Source: Planctomycetota bacterium
GTDB taxonomy: Bacteria > Planctomycetota > UBA11346
Length of the DNA: 45,347 nt
Reading direction: 5' to 3'
NCBI GenBank assembly: GCA_028280785.1
Contig: JANQLF010000014.1
Span: 1-45,347, forward strand
Part shown: piece after piece, positions 18,727-28,018 of the stretch
How the letters are laid out: the number at the start of each line of letters is the position of its first letter
Numbering within the stretch: position 1 is the first letter of the stretch
Position numbers and translations under genes: made by a program
Notes under the pieces: generated by a model
Databases searched by the model: none
The model's input: the letters and a program-made list of their open reading frames with translations, nothing else
What the model was told of the DNA's origin: nothing

Positions 18727-21210
18727 TTACTCCGCATTCTTATTAATGTGATAACGTTTGTATAAAATATGTGAGTCGTCCATATTACCCGAATTATCTT
18801 TAATAACAGCGAAGGTGCTTTCGAAATTGATTTCTGCCGCATGTTCAGCAGTAATATTATCGTAGATTTGTCCACGGACTAAAATGCGGAACAGATTACT
18901 GTGGCCAACGAAAAATCGTCCGGTTGCTGACCACGGTTTAATTGGTGGATTGCTTGCTGACCATGGATTGCCGTCAGGGTCATTGATGAATGGCTTATTA
19001 ATTTCTAAAAAATCATCAAACTCAGTGTCACCGGCGATGTATTCAACCCACTCTGTTCCGGTCCAACGAGCTATACGATTATGTGCACCAGGTGAATACG
19101 GTGTGTTCATTTGAGAATCACCATACCACATCCGATACCACGTTGGATTGGTCATCCATTCATTGTTGGAATCACTGGTGCGCGGAACGCCGTCCCACCA
19201 CCAGCTCCACATACGTGTGCCGTTGTGCCACCAACCAGCGCGTGTGCTTTCAGCATCTTGAACATTAACGACACCATCATCATTAGCATCATCACCATTG
19301 AAATTAAGTGCGCTGCTACCGAAGAAACTCATGCGCAAATCATTGAGTAAAAATTCCATGCCGCGGGTATTGCTACCTGGTTCTAAACGACAGCTCATTT
19401 TGCTAGCCGTGTCACCATAACCAACGTCTCTTTTATTGCCGTGCTCTAAGCTAGCTAATAAACCTGCACTGGGGTTATCATAGTCTTCGCCTAAAATACG
19501 CAGCCAATCTTTTTCGACCAATTGAAGAATAACCGCAGGATCTGTTTCATTGATATCTAATAAGCAATCAGGATCGTAAATACTACCTTGTGCAACCGTA
19601 TCGTCGACAGGGCTCCAACGATAATTATAGACCTTTTGAGCGACCTCGATGCTCAGACCAAGTGCTGCAACGGTATCCCACCAATAACTATTACGAGATG
19701 GTCTAAAAATCGTACCGTTGGCATCAGTGCTGGTATTTAAGCTGAAACCGAAGTCAATGCGTTCAGCACCATTTCTATCTCCACCAATAAATCGCACATG
19801 ACGACCGTCATCTAAGCTGAGCGGAAAGGCATCAGGATAATGATGGCCGAATAAATCATAAGGAGAAGAACGACCGCCATTTAAATTTTCTTCGAACATG
19901 AGATGCGAAGAAAGGCCGAGTAGCATATGTGAACGGACATGTAGTGGTGCTGTTAATAAATTAATGCGCCATGGTACATTTGGGTTATTGGCGCTGCTGC
20001 CATTTAACCACGAGTTAGCATTATTTTCATCCCAGCTGTGATCACGCATCCCAGCACCATAGGGTGTTAATAATTGGGCGAGGGTGTGCGTTGAATAACT
20101 GGCCGACATAGTGCCAGCACCATCAAAGACAGAGGGGATCGTCCATGGGCTGTGCACATTACCTGCATAAATAAATGTTTGTTGTTTATTGTCTTCACTA
20201 TTGGCCCAGGTATCCCAACGAGTGACATCACCGCGAAAAAAGTTTTCACTGGCGTGGCGATGGCTAGCAATGAGATGGTCAGCCTTCGAATTACCTCGGG
20301 TACCACCGTCAGAGGCAATTTCAACACGTTCGGTGTCGGTGTGGCTATAGCCATAAAGATACTGGTGTAAATTAGAAGCACGGGCATCGCGTGTTGAATG
20401 CATACTCTTAATGGAGCGAGCGAAGCGATTGATGTAAGATTGCCGTTTCAGATAAAGCGTATTATCTGGATCCGCTACATCGTAATGCATCGGATAATTA
20501 GGTAGATTTGAATCGTAGTTTGGCTCACTTGGAATATTTAAAAATTGTGGGTAATCAGGATTGATATTTATATGACTATCGGCATCTAAGACTTCAACTG
20601 AATAACGCATGATAAATTGCGCATCATTGAGCGCAGTTGCTTCATCTGGACTGCTATCAAAAATACTGAGTAAATTTTTATCTAGATAATCTAAATTGTG
20701 CCAACGCGAAACTGGATTACCGGCGCGTGTTGATGTCGAATAATCATTCGGTGCACCAAGTATACGATGGAAGGCGCCTGACGAGTAAACCGGAACAGCG
20801 TCCAAGGCCCATAAGGACATCATGTAGGTAATACGGTTTTCAGGTAAAACATTTAAATCGTCGTCGTAGGCTGGTGTGCGCACTGCTGCGGTTGCACCTT
20901 CAAACTCCCATGGCTGAACCAGTGTATTATCAGCAGCAACGGGGAAGAAATCTTGGCGCCAACGACCCTGATCGGAAGTGTAGCTTAAATTATTATGATC
21001 ATCAAGTATAGCAGCAATGGCATGGGCTTGCGCACTATTCGCAGCATTGTTAGCCATGCGTTGCATGACTTGGCGTTTGCCAGCACCGCGCTGTGGTGAA
21101 ACCGCTTTTAAATAGGCCGTTGCGAGAGAAACAATTAATACAATCACCGCAACACTCATAATGAGGACGGTACCGCGTTTATTATGCAGATGATTGTTTT
21201 GGATATTCAT
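18727..21210 (-). CDS. GspK/PilX-like minor pseudopilin, very large
   Basis: The 827-residue protein has a short positive leader and one hydrophobic helix (RGTVLIMSVAVIVLIVSLAT, residues 12-31) without the usual Phe-Thr-Leu-Glu, as in GspK and PilX types. The body is acidic and aromatic-rich, about 2.5 times the size of typical GspK. Near residues 640-655 a DANDDGVVNVQDAE loop matches a calcium-binding EF-hand/dockerin-type loop. GspK caps the pseudopilus tip with GspI and GspJ, and those genes lie directly upstream: its ATG shares one base with the stop of the GspJ-like gene (TGATG). It is followed by the SUMF1 protein gene. The assignment rests on gene order and the N-terminus rather than on body similarity. 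Confidence 0.75.
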   Translation of the reverse strand: MNIQNNHLHNKRGTVLIMSVAVIVLIVSLATAYLKAVSPQRGAGKRQVMQRMANNAANSAQAHAIAAILDDHNNLSYTSDQGRWRQDFFPVAADNTLVQPWEFEGATAAVRTPAYDDDLNVLPENRITYMMSLWALDAVPVYSSGAFHRILGAPNDYSTSTRAGNPVSRWHNLDYLDKNLLSIFDSSPDEATALNDAQFIMRYSVEVLDADSHININPDYPQFLNIPSEPNYDSNLPNYPMHYDVADPDNTLYLKRQSYINRFARSIKSMHSTRDARASNLHQYLYGYSHTDTERVEIASDGGTRGNSKADHLIASHRHASENFFRGDVTRWDTWANSEDNKQQTFIYAGNVHSPWTIPSVFDGAGTMSASYSTHTLAQLLTPYGAGMRDHSWDENNANSWLNGSSANNPNVPWRINLLTAPLHVRSHMLLGLSSHLMFEENLNGGRSSPYDLFGHHYPDAFPLSLDDGRHVRFIGGDRNGAERIDFGFSLNTSTDANGTIFRPSRNSYWWDTVAALGLSIEVAQKVYNYRWSPVDDTVAQGSIYDPDCLLDINETDPAVILQLVEKDWLRILGEDYDNPSAGLLASLEHGNKRDVGYGDTASKMSCRLEPGSNTRGMEFLLNDLRMSFFGSSALNFNGDDANDDGVVNVQDAESTRAGWWHNGTRMWSWWWDGVPRTSDSNNEWMTNPTWYRMWYGDSQMNTPYSPGAHNRIARWTGTEWVEYIAGDTEFDDFLEINKPFINDPDGNPWSASNPPIKPWSATGRFFVGHSNLFRILVRGQIYDNITAEHAAEINFESTFAVIKDNSGNMDDSHILYKRYHINKNAE

Positions 21211-22403
21211 CAGTGCGGCAACTTTATACTTTTACTGATAATGAGTGCGTTAAAGCCATTGAACTCAATTAAGCCGTAGAGGGCCTGACGTCGGTTGTTC
21301 AAATCCACAACAATATCCGAATGGGTTAAGCTGCTATCAGCGATAACCTGATCGCGTAATTCTTGTAATAAATTATCGGTGGTGACGCCAGGAATGTCAT
21401 TGGGCATGTCATGTAATAAATAATAGATATTCACAAAGGCTGGTCGTTTAGCCAATTGATTGGCTGGATTACGCATGTTGAGCTCAATACCTTTGATATC
21501 GATGGTTGGATTGGATGCACCGTTATCATTGATGGTGTCATCGTCATCTGCACTTGCGATAGGAGTAATGCCATCGCGTTTCAGTAATTCAATGTGAAAA
21601 AATTCAGTGTCTTCTGATAATGGTGCTATTTGATTTGGATAGTATTTATCATCCGAATCACCAATTAAGTTAGCATAGTCTTTATTATAGGTGCGACCAT
21701 CGGGGTTGCGCACAGCATACACATTGTCGACCGGATCAGCATCACCGAGAACACCAAGCGTACGAACGTTCTCAAAGGCATCTTCTAAGCGGAATCGAAT
21801 GTCAGCATGTCCTGAGCCTGGTTGATTAGCACTCACCGCGGTAAAGTTTTCAAATATTTGTTGTTTGCTGGCATAAGGGCCATTAAAGGTGGTGCCGGTG
21901 TAAACATTGCCTCGACCAACAAAATACAAATAGTCACGTTGAGGAATCGCACGTCGATTATTTTCATGAATTTTTCGACTCGAAATATCGCGATTCACAA
22001 TCAATTGTACTTTTTTAATGGTAGAGGTGCGAGAGTTGCCTCGGTCAACGACGCCAGTTGTCGGATTCCAGCGCCAGCGTATCCATTCTAAATCATTACC
22101 ATGCCATTTCTCTTGTGTAAAAAAATCACCATCTTGAGCAGGATCATGTGGTTTTGCTGCCATAAAGGTTAATGCACGATTGGTTTCATCGTAATGGAGC
22201 GCACAGGTTTGCTGTAAGCTCAAAAAATCATATTCGAGATGCTTGTTAATAGATTCGGCTTTTTGAAAGAGTTCTAACATGGCAAGAGATTGATTAGTGA
22301 TGCGTGAGGTACGGAAAAACACATTGCCAATCATACCCATCAGCGTCAAAAAAATCGCTAATGAAATCATAATTTCGATAAGGGTGAAGCCGCTACGTTT
22401 CAT
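21210..22403 (-). CDS. GspJ-like minor pseudopilin
   Basis: This 397-residue protein starts with a type III prepilin signal: short leader MKRSG, cleavage before FTLIEIMISLAIFLTLMGMI, with Glu at position +5. The rest is a soluble domain about twice the length of typical GspJ, with an Asp-rich stretch (ADDDDTINDNGA near residue 285) that could bind calcium. GspJ forms the tip complex with GspI and GspK in type II secretion, and the flanking genes fit that order. Its start overlaps the GspI-like stop by four bases and its stop overlaps the GspK-like start by one base. Confidence 0.8.
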   Translation of the reverse strand: MKRSGFTLIEIMISLAIFLTLMGMIGNVFFRTSRITNQSLAMLELFQKAESINKHLEYDFLSLQQTCALHYDETNRALTFMAAKPHDPAQDGDFFTQEKWHGNDLEWIRWRWNPTTGVVDRGNSRTSTIKKVQLIVNRDISSRKIHENNRRAIPQRDYLYFVGRGNVYTGTTFNGPYASKQQIFENFTAVSANQPGSGHADIRFRLEDAFENVRTLGVLGDADPVDNVYAVRNPDGRTYNKDYANLIGDSDDKYYPNQIAPLSEDTEFFHIELLKRDGITPIASADDDDTINDNGASNPTIDIKGIELNMRNPANQLAKRPAFVNIYYLLHDMPNDIPGVTTDNLLQELRDQVIADSSLTHSDIVVDLNNRRQALYGLIEFNGFNALIISKSIKLPH

Positions 22404-22819
22404 GGTGCCACATAAACCCTAGAATAAAAATCGACGACTTTTTCACCATCTTGATCATCACCACCGTGATAAGCTTCGATGCGTACACGTGCGTAATAAC
22501 CGCCGTTGTTGGCGATGGTCACTTTGCTGCTGGTATCAACCGTGCGTACAATGTAATAACCGTTGAGGTAGCCACTGATAACATCGTCATCGAAATCAGG
22601 GCTAGCTGGTGTTGGTTCAGCAGGCCGACTAACGCGATTTAAAATACGCGGATTGGTGAGAACGGTTTCGACTGCGTCCGTTGCTGAAAAATTAATCTTA
22701 GCTTCTGTCGCCCAATTCATGCCAGTAATTAATAAGGACATCGCCGCCGTGATACCAATCACTAGAATAGCAATCGACACAGCAATTTCGATAAAGGTAA
22801 ATGCGCTGCGAGTGTTCAT
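22400..22819 (-). CDS. GspI-like minor pseudopilin
   Basis: The 139-residue protein has the prepilin leader MNTRSA followed by FTFIEIAVSIAILVIGITAA, with the conserved Glu five residues after the predicted cleavage site. Its length is close to that of ordinary GspI/PilV proteins. It overlaps both neighbours by four bases (ATGA), so translation is coupled. GspI nucleates the tip complex of the type II pseudopilus, and the following genes look like its partners GspJ and GspK. Asp-rich FDDDVIS lies mid-protein. Confidence 0.8.
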   Translation of the reverse strand: MNTRSAFTFIEIAVSIAILVIGITAAMSLLITGMNWATEAKINFSATDAVETVLTNPRILNRVSRPAEPTPASPDFDDDVISGYLNGYYIVRTVDTSSKVTIANNGGYYARVRIEAYHGGDDQDGEKVVDFYSRVYVAP

Positions 22820-24081
22820 GGCGTGAGTGGGTAAGGATCCTTAGAGGACATGGTCGTTTCATTTATTTGACAATGCGGATGTGACTCGTCTTTAATAGAT
22901 ACCGCACCAGTTTTACGGTTAACAAAGACACGTAAAAATGGACGGATAGACTGGTAGGCATCTTCAGCAGAATCAAATAAATGATATTCAGGTTGATTGG
23001 TGCTTGTATTATGTTGAGTGTAAATGGGATCTTCAGGGTCAACATCACGTGCTAAGGTGATGTGATAACCACCGGTATTATTGTCTTCATGACTAATACG
23101 CATGCCGCCACGCGAAATAATGCGATTATTATTCCATTGTGCTTTTTCAAACATGCGGATGCGAGTATGACATGTCGTAAAATAAGCATGACCATCAGGC
23201 ATAAATAAGATCATGACATCACCCCAATAGCCATTAACGACAGCGCGTGGTTGACCATCACGAGAATTAGTGGGGGTTTGAGAGTCAGTATTGTTTTTGG
23301 GTAGATCAAATTGATCAAAGCGTCCATAGGTTCTATTGCCATCTAAAATAGTATCTGCGTCTAAATTATATGCAAAATTACCAGCATCATGACCTTCAAA
23401 ACATAAACCACTAATTGGATAATCGGAGTTATGAGCGTCATCAAGAGCGGGATCATATCCGCCCCAGGCATGTAAGCGTCCATTGTCGTAATAACCATAC
23501 CATGGGCGTGGGAATGTTGGGCCACAACCTTTAGCTGGCCACCACGCTGCTTCGTAATCTAATATATAACGATGACCTTCATCTAAGTCAGATAATGCTA
23601 AAAAGCGCACGCCCGGTGGTAAAAAATGTTTTTGTCCTACTTGGCTAGCTTGCATGCCTTCAATAAAATCATCGAGCGTTCGATATAATTTTGCACGATT
23701 CGTTTCATTATAATCGCGATCAAGCATCGGTATGTATGATTTTGAATTGGTGTTACCGGTTTTATCAGGTCCTATAATTGCGTACCAGTGACCACCAGTG
23801 GCATCATTAAGGCCTTCATTAGTCATAATGGTGCGATTTTTAAAGACGTGTCCTTCATTGGCATTTTGGATATGAAAGGTAACGGCGTGCACTTCATTGG
23901 TGCGCATGGCTAATGAGCGTGCTTGCAAAAAAGTCGCCTGTAATTCTTGTGCTGCTGCATGCAGTCGATCATTAATCGTTTCTTCGGGTACGATAATAAT
24001 CATGCTGTAAATCAGCGCCATAATGGCGACGACCACCAGTAATTCTATTAACGTATAAGCAGTGCGAATTGGTCGAAACAT
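22816..24081 (-). CDS. GspH-like pseudopilin, enlarged
   Basis: The 421-residue protein opens with leader MFRPIRTA and the prepilin helix YTLIELLVVVAIMALIYSMI. It then has the AAQELQATFLQARSLAMRTN segment characteristic of GspH/FimT proteins. GspH proteins are normally under 200 residues; the extra length is a Trp/Tyr/Asp-rich domain (for example WWPAKGCGPTFPRPWYGYYD) that may be a binding surface. It lies two bases after the second GspG-like gene and overlaps the GspI-like gene by four bases. Gene position between G and I matches the canonical gsp order. Confidence 0.8.
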   Translation of the reverse strand: MFRPIRTAYTLIELLVVVAIMALIYSMIIIVPEETINDRLHAAAQELQATFLQARSLAMRTNEVHAVTFHIQNANEGHVFKNRTIMTNEGLNDATGGHWYAIIGPDKTGNTNSKSYIPMLDRDYNETNRAKLYRTLDDFIEGMQASQVGQKHFLPPGVRFLALSDLDEGHRYILDYEAAWWPAKGCGPTFPRPWYGYYDNGRLHAWGGYDPALDDAHNSDYPISGLCFEGHDAGNFAYNLDADTILDGNRTYGRFDQFDLPKNNTDSQTPTNSRDGQPRAVVNGYWGDVMILFMPDGHAYFTTCHTRIRMFEKAQWNNNRIISRGGMRISHEDNNTGGYHITLARDVDPEDPIYTQHNTSTNQPEYHLFDSAEDAYQSIRPFLRVFVNRKTGAVSIKDESHPHCQINETTMSSKDPYPLTP

Positions 24082-24083
24082 GT

Positions 24084-25001
24084 TTACTCCGACCGATACG
24101 GCGTAGCCGTCACGTTATCATCGTTGTCTAATTCGCCGCGAATGGCATTAAACAAGCCATCAGGTCCAGGGCTCCATAATTCAAACGATGTTTCGAAATT
24201 TTGAAAAGCATGCGTACGTATATCGCTTGCTGCGGCATCATCTTCTATGCTATCATCATTATTAGCATCAACGATAGTCAGACGTTGTCCTAATTTCATA
24301 CCAACTTTATCAGTGTCGTAGCGATAGCCCCAATCAGGAAGCACCGTGATATCGCGATAAGGGATACCAGGACGGTATTGTGTAATGTAAACAATTTCAC
24401 CACCCCAAGAATCGACGATGGTGTCAGGGCCAGGAAGGCTTGCATCATTGTCTTTAATAAATTGACGGCCTATTTCTGCTTCAGAAATAATATCCATGGT
24501 TTGCCAGCTGCGTTTTACCTCTATTTCAGCTGCTTCGCCTTTGACTAGCTTTAATAATTCAACGACCGCATCTTGATAATTACGACTGCCACCGGTCCAA
24601 GCACGCCACGCTCCTGCAGGTGTAAAACCACCTCGGTAGAGATCTGCTTCGGCTGGCGTTACGGTAGATTCTGCAGCGCTCACTGCAGCAGGTACTAGCG
24701 CTTCGTAATCAAGGCGATCTTGCCTGGTCATTTGTTTGCCAAGACGCCAGAATAATTTATTGGTTGCTGTATTGGCCGCTTCCAAGTTAGTAACATCTTT
24801 ACCCCAAGTTGGCAGGGGAATGTAACCAAAGCGATCAGCGTATTGATTAATTGCCGAATCTACTTTGGCGAGCAAGGCTTCTGTTTCAGTGCGTTCAGCA
24901 TTTAAGGTAACCACACCAGCAGCGGCCAACACCATTGATCCGAGAAAGCCAATAAAGGCAATCACAATTAATAATTCAATCAGTGTGAGTCCAAGGCGCA
25001 T
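24084..25001 (-). CDS. GspG-like pseudopilin (second copy)
   Basis: The 305-residue protein has the prepilin start MRLG, then LTLIELLIVIAFIGFLGSMV with Glu at +5. Features of the GspG C-terminal domain are present: VDSWGGEIVYI (the usual DPWG position) and ELWSPGPDGLFN, followed by Asp-rich ELDNDDNV. Another acidic loop (IVDANNDDSIEDD) resembles a calcium site. GspG is the major pseudopilin and uses calcium for stability. This copy is about twice normal size because of an insertion after the N-terminal helix. The start shares one base with the upstream GspG-like stop (TAATG). Confidence 0.8.
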   Translation of the reverse strand: MRLGLTLIELLIVIAFIGFLGSMVLAAAGVVTLNAERTETEALLAKVDSAINQYADRFGYIPLPTWGKDVTNLEAANTATNKLFWRLGKQMTRQDRLDYEALVPAAVSAAESTVTPAEADLYRGGFTPAGAWRAWTGGSRNYQDAVVELLKLVKGEAAEIEVKRSWQTMDIISEAEIGRQFIKDNDASLPGPDTIVDSWGGEIVYITQYRPGIPYRDITVLPDWGYRYDTDKVGMKLGQRLTIVDANNDDSIEDDAAASDIRTHAFQNFETSFELWSPGPDGLFNAIRGELDNDDNVTATPYRSE

Positions 25002-25624
25002 TAATAATCACCTCGGGAATCTTTAATATAAATCCAATCAGCATCGTCACTGCTGTCACCAATCGAATAAATATAAGTGAAACCATTTTTATCGTCGATA
25101 TTCCAATCTGACTCTTTTGGTGTTAGGTTGGCATCTTTTGGTTTATTGGTGTCTTGCGGTAAGTTGGCATCATAAGTTGCTGAAGATTTCTTATTTGCAG
25201 AATTACCTTTAACGTAATGAAAGGGTTCGCCCCACGGATCGAGCATCAATCCATCATCATCGACTGGTTCAGTTGCGGGCGTGAATAATTGTTTTTTGCT
25301 TAAGATACCAAGGACACCTTGGTCTGCAGGTGTGCTTGCATCTGGATTATATTTTAAAAAGCCTACATAGCGATCAGCCGTTGGCGGATTATCGGGATAC
25401 AGGGGCATCGAGGTTTTGAGCGTGTATTGTTCGACGGCCAGATGAACAGTTTTAATAGTATTGGCAGCATCGGTGGCATGACTTTGGTACTGCACGAAAT
25501 TAATTGCAGGTATTAAAATGGCGATCAGAACGCCAATAATTGCGACGACGACTAAGAGCTCGACAAGGGTAAAGGCGTTGCTGTTACTGCGATGAAAATT
25601 TAGTTTTTTGTGCTGTCGAGACAT
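25001..25624 (-). CDS. GspG-like major pseudopilin (first gene of the operon)
   Basis: The 207-residue protein has a 17-residue leader ending in SNSNA and the helix FTLVELLVVVAIIGVLIAIL. It contains GspG hallmarks LDPWGEPFHYV and, at the C-terminus, FTYIYSIGDSSDDADW, which corresponds to the calcium-binding loop. I prefer ATG 25624 to the in-frame ATG at 25732, because the latter would give a leader of more than 50 residues, too long for a prepilin; neither start has a good ribosome site. It is first in the run G, G, H, I, J, K, SUMF1. Confidence 0.82.
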   Translation of the reverse strand: MSRQHKKLNFHRSNSNAFTLVELLVVVAIIGVLIAILIPAINFVQYQSHATDAANTIKTVHLAVEQYTLKTSMPLYPDNPPTADRYVGFLKYNPDASTPADQGVLGILSKKQLFTPATEPVDDDGLMLDPWGEPFHYVKGNSANKKSSATYDANLPQDTNKPKDANLTPKESDWNIDDKNGFTYIYSIGDSSDDADWIYIKDSRGDY

Positions 25625-26062
25625 GGGTTCTAAATCTACGCTACTATAGCTCTGTGTCTGCCCATTGGTAGCTATGTGGGCCGATACTGTGGCTGTGTCT
25701 AAATTTATACAATTAGTATGTAAATTATGCATGGTTATTTGCTATATTGACGAATGCCCGTTAGTGGACCGGACAGCTTAGACCTTGGGAATATTTGGCA
25801 ATTCATTAATTTAAAACAACTTATCTAGAATGGCTCAGTGAATATCAGGTCATTTAAATCTATACAAAATATGATTATTTATACATATATTGTATAGATT
25901 TAATCTAGTCGATTATAGACATCAAGCGTAAGCTATTAGCTTGAAATTGTTTAAAAACACGGCTGAAACGCGCTCCATTTTGCTTCAAAAGACGCAGATT
26001 TGGGGCCTGAACAACAAAGTGGACAAGAAGCGCAGATTTGCCCAACAGTGAGAGACAATTTT
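25625..26062. other. AT-rich intergenic region upstream of the pseudopilin operon
   Basis: This 438-base gap lies between the stop of the YejM-like gene and the start of the pseudopilin operon, both on the minus strand. It must contain the operon promoter. Apart from the long palindrome at 25854-25903 I see no gene, tRNA or terminator. Short open frames across it have no ribosome site and no recognisable product. Confidence 0.6.
25854..25903. repeat. 50-bp AT-rich palindrome
   Basis: The arm at 25854-25873 (TTAAATCTATACAAAATATG) and the reverse complement of 25884-25903 agree at 19 of 20 positions, with a 10-base spacer. The symmetry is far longer than chance. It lies about 230 bases upstream of the first pseudopilin gene and 160 bases after the YejM-like stop. 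It has no GC stem or T-run, so a DNA-binding site or a small mobile-type palindrome is more likely than a terminator. Confidence 0.75.
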
Positions 26063-27925
26063 TTAATGTCGAAATGCGTTCGAGCGTTTAATCAAGAAAT
26101 CAAAGGCGCCTGGATGCTTGCCCAGGAACTCAGCCGCGTCGGGAATCTCTTGCCAGTCTCGGTCATAGATGGTGTAGCCAAAATTGCCGTGTTGATAACC
26201 AGTCTGGATAAAATGATCATCGACGAGTACGGCAGCCTGAGACCACGAGGCCATAATAAGAAATTGATGTTCGCTTTGATTAAATAAGGAGTATCCATTG
26301 CCATAGTCGCTGGGATCGTTGCTGCATTGTAAGTACTCAAAAATAGTTGCAGGTATATCGTAGTGACTGGTGATACGCGTGATGCGTTGAGGAGTGGCTT
26401 TGGGTATATGGATGACGCAAGGTGTTTGGGTTTGATAACGAGAGAATGTACTGTTGTGACCGAAGTAACCGAGTTCGCCAAATGCTTCGCCGTGATCACC
26501 GATAATAACAACAATAGTATTTTCTAATTGCTTAGATTCATGAAGGGCATCAATAATACGACCGATTTGTTTGTCGATATAATGTAAGCTATTTTGATAT
26601 TTATTGAACATATTTTGATCGAAGGTGTCACGATCAGCCAGTTTAATATAATTAATATCGCGTTTTTCGACTTTGAAGACAGCGTCTTCTTTTGGATAGC
26701 GGTAGGGTTGATGCGAAGCGTCGAAAAAGGTAAATCCAAACCACGGTTTGTTGCTTTGCATGAGTTCAATGATGCCATCAGCACAGCGCGCATCTGCTTT
26801 TATTTTTTTCTTACCTAAATCATCATGAATTACATCTTCACTGAGATTGACAAACGCGGTTTGCCTAAATTCGGGAAAGTTCAAATTGGTTGAGCTGTAA
26901 ATACCAAATTGATAATCGCGACGTTGCAGTTCATCAATCAGCACCGGACTTCGTCGCTCTGCTAGAATGCTGTGCCAATACGTGGCATTGAGGCCATAGA
27001 GTGCAGAAAATATACCAAAGCGTGATGCATTGCCACCGCTATAATGTTGATCGGCAATTACATGTTGTTCGCCGAATTGATGTAATCGTGGCATACACTT
27101 TTCATTGAGACAGTCGAAGCGAGCACCCTCAATGAACATAATCAGAATATTCGGGTTCGGAGAGGCTTGATTAAATTGTAAAGGTGCTTTTGGATAGTTG
27201 AGACTGGAATTTGAAACTGAGATACTTTTTTGAGTTGGCTTGATGCCAAAAGTTTTACGTAAAAATCGTTTCATCGACATGTGAATGTAGAACGGAGTGG
27301 TTTCTCTAGTTCTAGCAATGTCGCGAGATAAATTTACATCACCGATAATTTGGATGGTTTTTTCAGTAACCAATACGCTGGCGAAACTCAATAAAACAAT
27401 GACGGTTGTTTTCCGACTTGGCAGCCAAGTTTGAAACCATTGCGCCTTTTTTAATAAGAATGGAATGCCAATTATAAATCCGATAATACTACAGATGTAA
27501 AATACAGCGGTCGCATAAGTGGCAAAGCCGATAGTGAAGGAATCTCCAGCACCTGGTGTAGTCAATAAGTTCCAGACCATGCCATTAAAATGGAAACGAT
27601 AAATGCCGTAAATAGTAGCATCGGTTAGTAGTGCGATATTGAAGATTAAACAGATGCTGACAAAGCTGATGTTCGCCCATTTAGTGCTCCAACGATTAAT
27701 GCCTTTGTGAATACCTGTAAAAATAAGGTGCCAAAATGCTGCGCTGCTGATTGCGGCCCACCAAAAAAATAAGTACCCCCACAATGATACGTTGTCTGGC
27801 AAGCCTCTGGCATAATTACGCATCAGGAATAGTGAAACAAACAAACTCAGGCCAAGAAAGGTCAGGAATTGGCGTCGTTCGACTGCCTTGTTTTCATCAA
27901 CGTTGGCTTCAGGTGAATCAGTCAT
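26063..27925 (-). CDS. YejM/PbgA-like inner-membrane protein with sulfatase-fold domain
   Basis: The 620-residue protein has about five membrane segments in residues 20-205 (FLTFLGLSLFVSLFL, LWGYLFFWWAAISSAAFW, ISFVSICLIFNIALLTD and two more). Next is a periplasmic alkaline-phosphatase/sulfatase-superfamily domain: NILIMFIEGARFD, YSGGNASRFGIFSALYGL (the likely nucleophile region, Ser where relatives have Thr) and VVIIGDHGEAFGELGYFGHN. This layout matches YejM (DUF3413 plus sulfatase domain), which senses or transports outer-membrane lipids, rather than secreted carbohydrate sulfatases that need a formylglycine Cys. ATG 27925 is the most likely start; an upstream TTG at 27955 is possible. It implies an outer membrane. 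Confidence 0.78.
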   Translation of the reverse strand: MTDSPEANVDENKAVERRQFLTFLGLSLFVSLFLMRNYARGLPDNVSLWGYLFFWWAAISSAAFWHLIFTGIHKGINRWSTKWANISFVSICLIFNIALLTDATIYGIYRFHFNGMVWNLLTTPGAGDSFTIGFATYATAVFYICSIIGFIIGIPFLLKKAQWFQTWLPSRKTTVIVLLSFASVLVTEKTIQIIGDVNLSRDIARTRETTPFYIHMSMKRFLRKTFGIKPTQKSISVSNSSLNYPKAPLQFNQASPNPNILIMFIEGARFDCLNEKCMPRLHQFGEQHVIADQHYSGGNASRFGIFSALYGLNATYWHSILAERRSPVLIDELQRRDYQFGIYSSTNLNFPEFRQTAFVNLSEDVIHDDLGKKKIKADARCADGIIELMQSNKPWFGFTFFDASHQPYRYPKEDAVFKVEKRDINYIKLADRDTFDQNMFNKYQNSLHYIDKQIGRIIDALHESKQLENTIVVIIGDHGEAFGELGYFGHNSTFSRYQTQTPCVIHIPKATPQRITRITSHYDIPATIFEYLQCSNDPSDYGNGYSLFNQSEHQFLIMASWSQAAVLVDDHFIQTGYQHGNFGYTIYDRDWQEIPDAAEFLGKHPGAFDFLIKRSNAFRH

Positions 27926-28018
27926 GACCTTTGTTGAGATCACTACTGTGATCAATGCTCCTGCTGTTTGGAGGAGCGCTTAATCTCTATGTTAGTGGCA
28001 CTATGTAAAGGCGAACAA

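Noticed and set aside
18717-18875. Upstream extension of the SUMF1-domain protein
   Set aside because: It overlaps the GspK-like gene and lacks a ribosome site, while ATG 18716 has AAGGAG and a signal peptide.
19083-19350. Open frames on the plus strand inside the GspK-like gene
   Set aside because: They have no ribosome site or recognisable product and lie antisense to a gene with a clear prepilin-type start and coupled neighbours.
16674-25624. Type IV pilus or competence operon
   Set aside because: No pilus ATPase, PilC, PilQ or ComE-type genes are present, and the G-H-I-J-K order and GspG C-terminal motifs fit type II pseudopilins better.
25625-25732. N-terminal extension of the first GspG-like protein
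   Set aside because: It would give a leader over 50 residues before the prepilin cleavage site; such leaders are normally short.
26063-27925. Secreted carbohydrate sulfatase activated by the SUMF1 protein
   Set aside because: It lacks the C/S-x-P-x-R formylglycine motif and has a multi-helix membrane region typical of YejM-like proteins.
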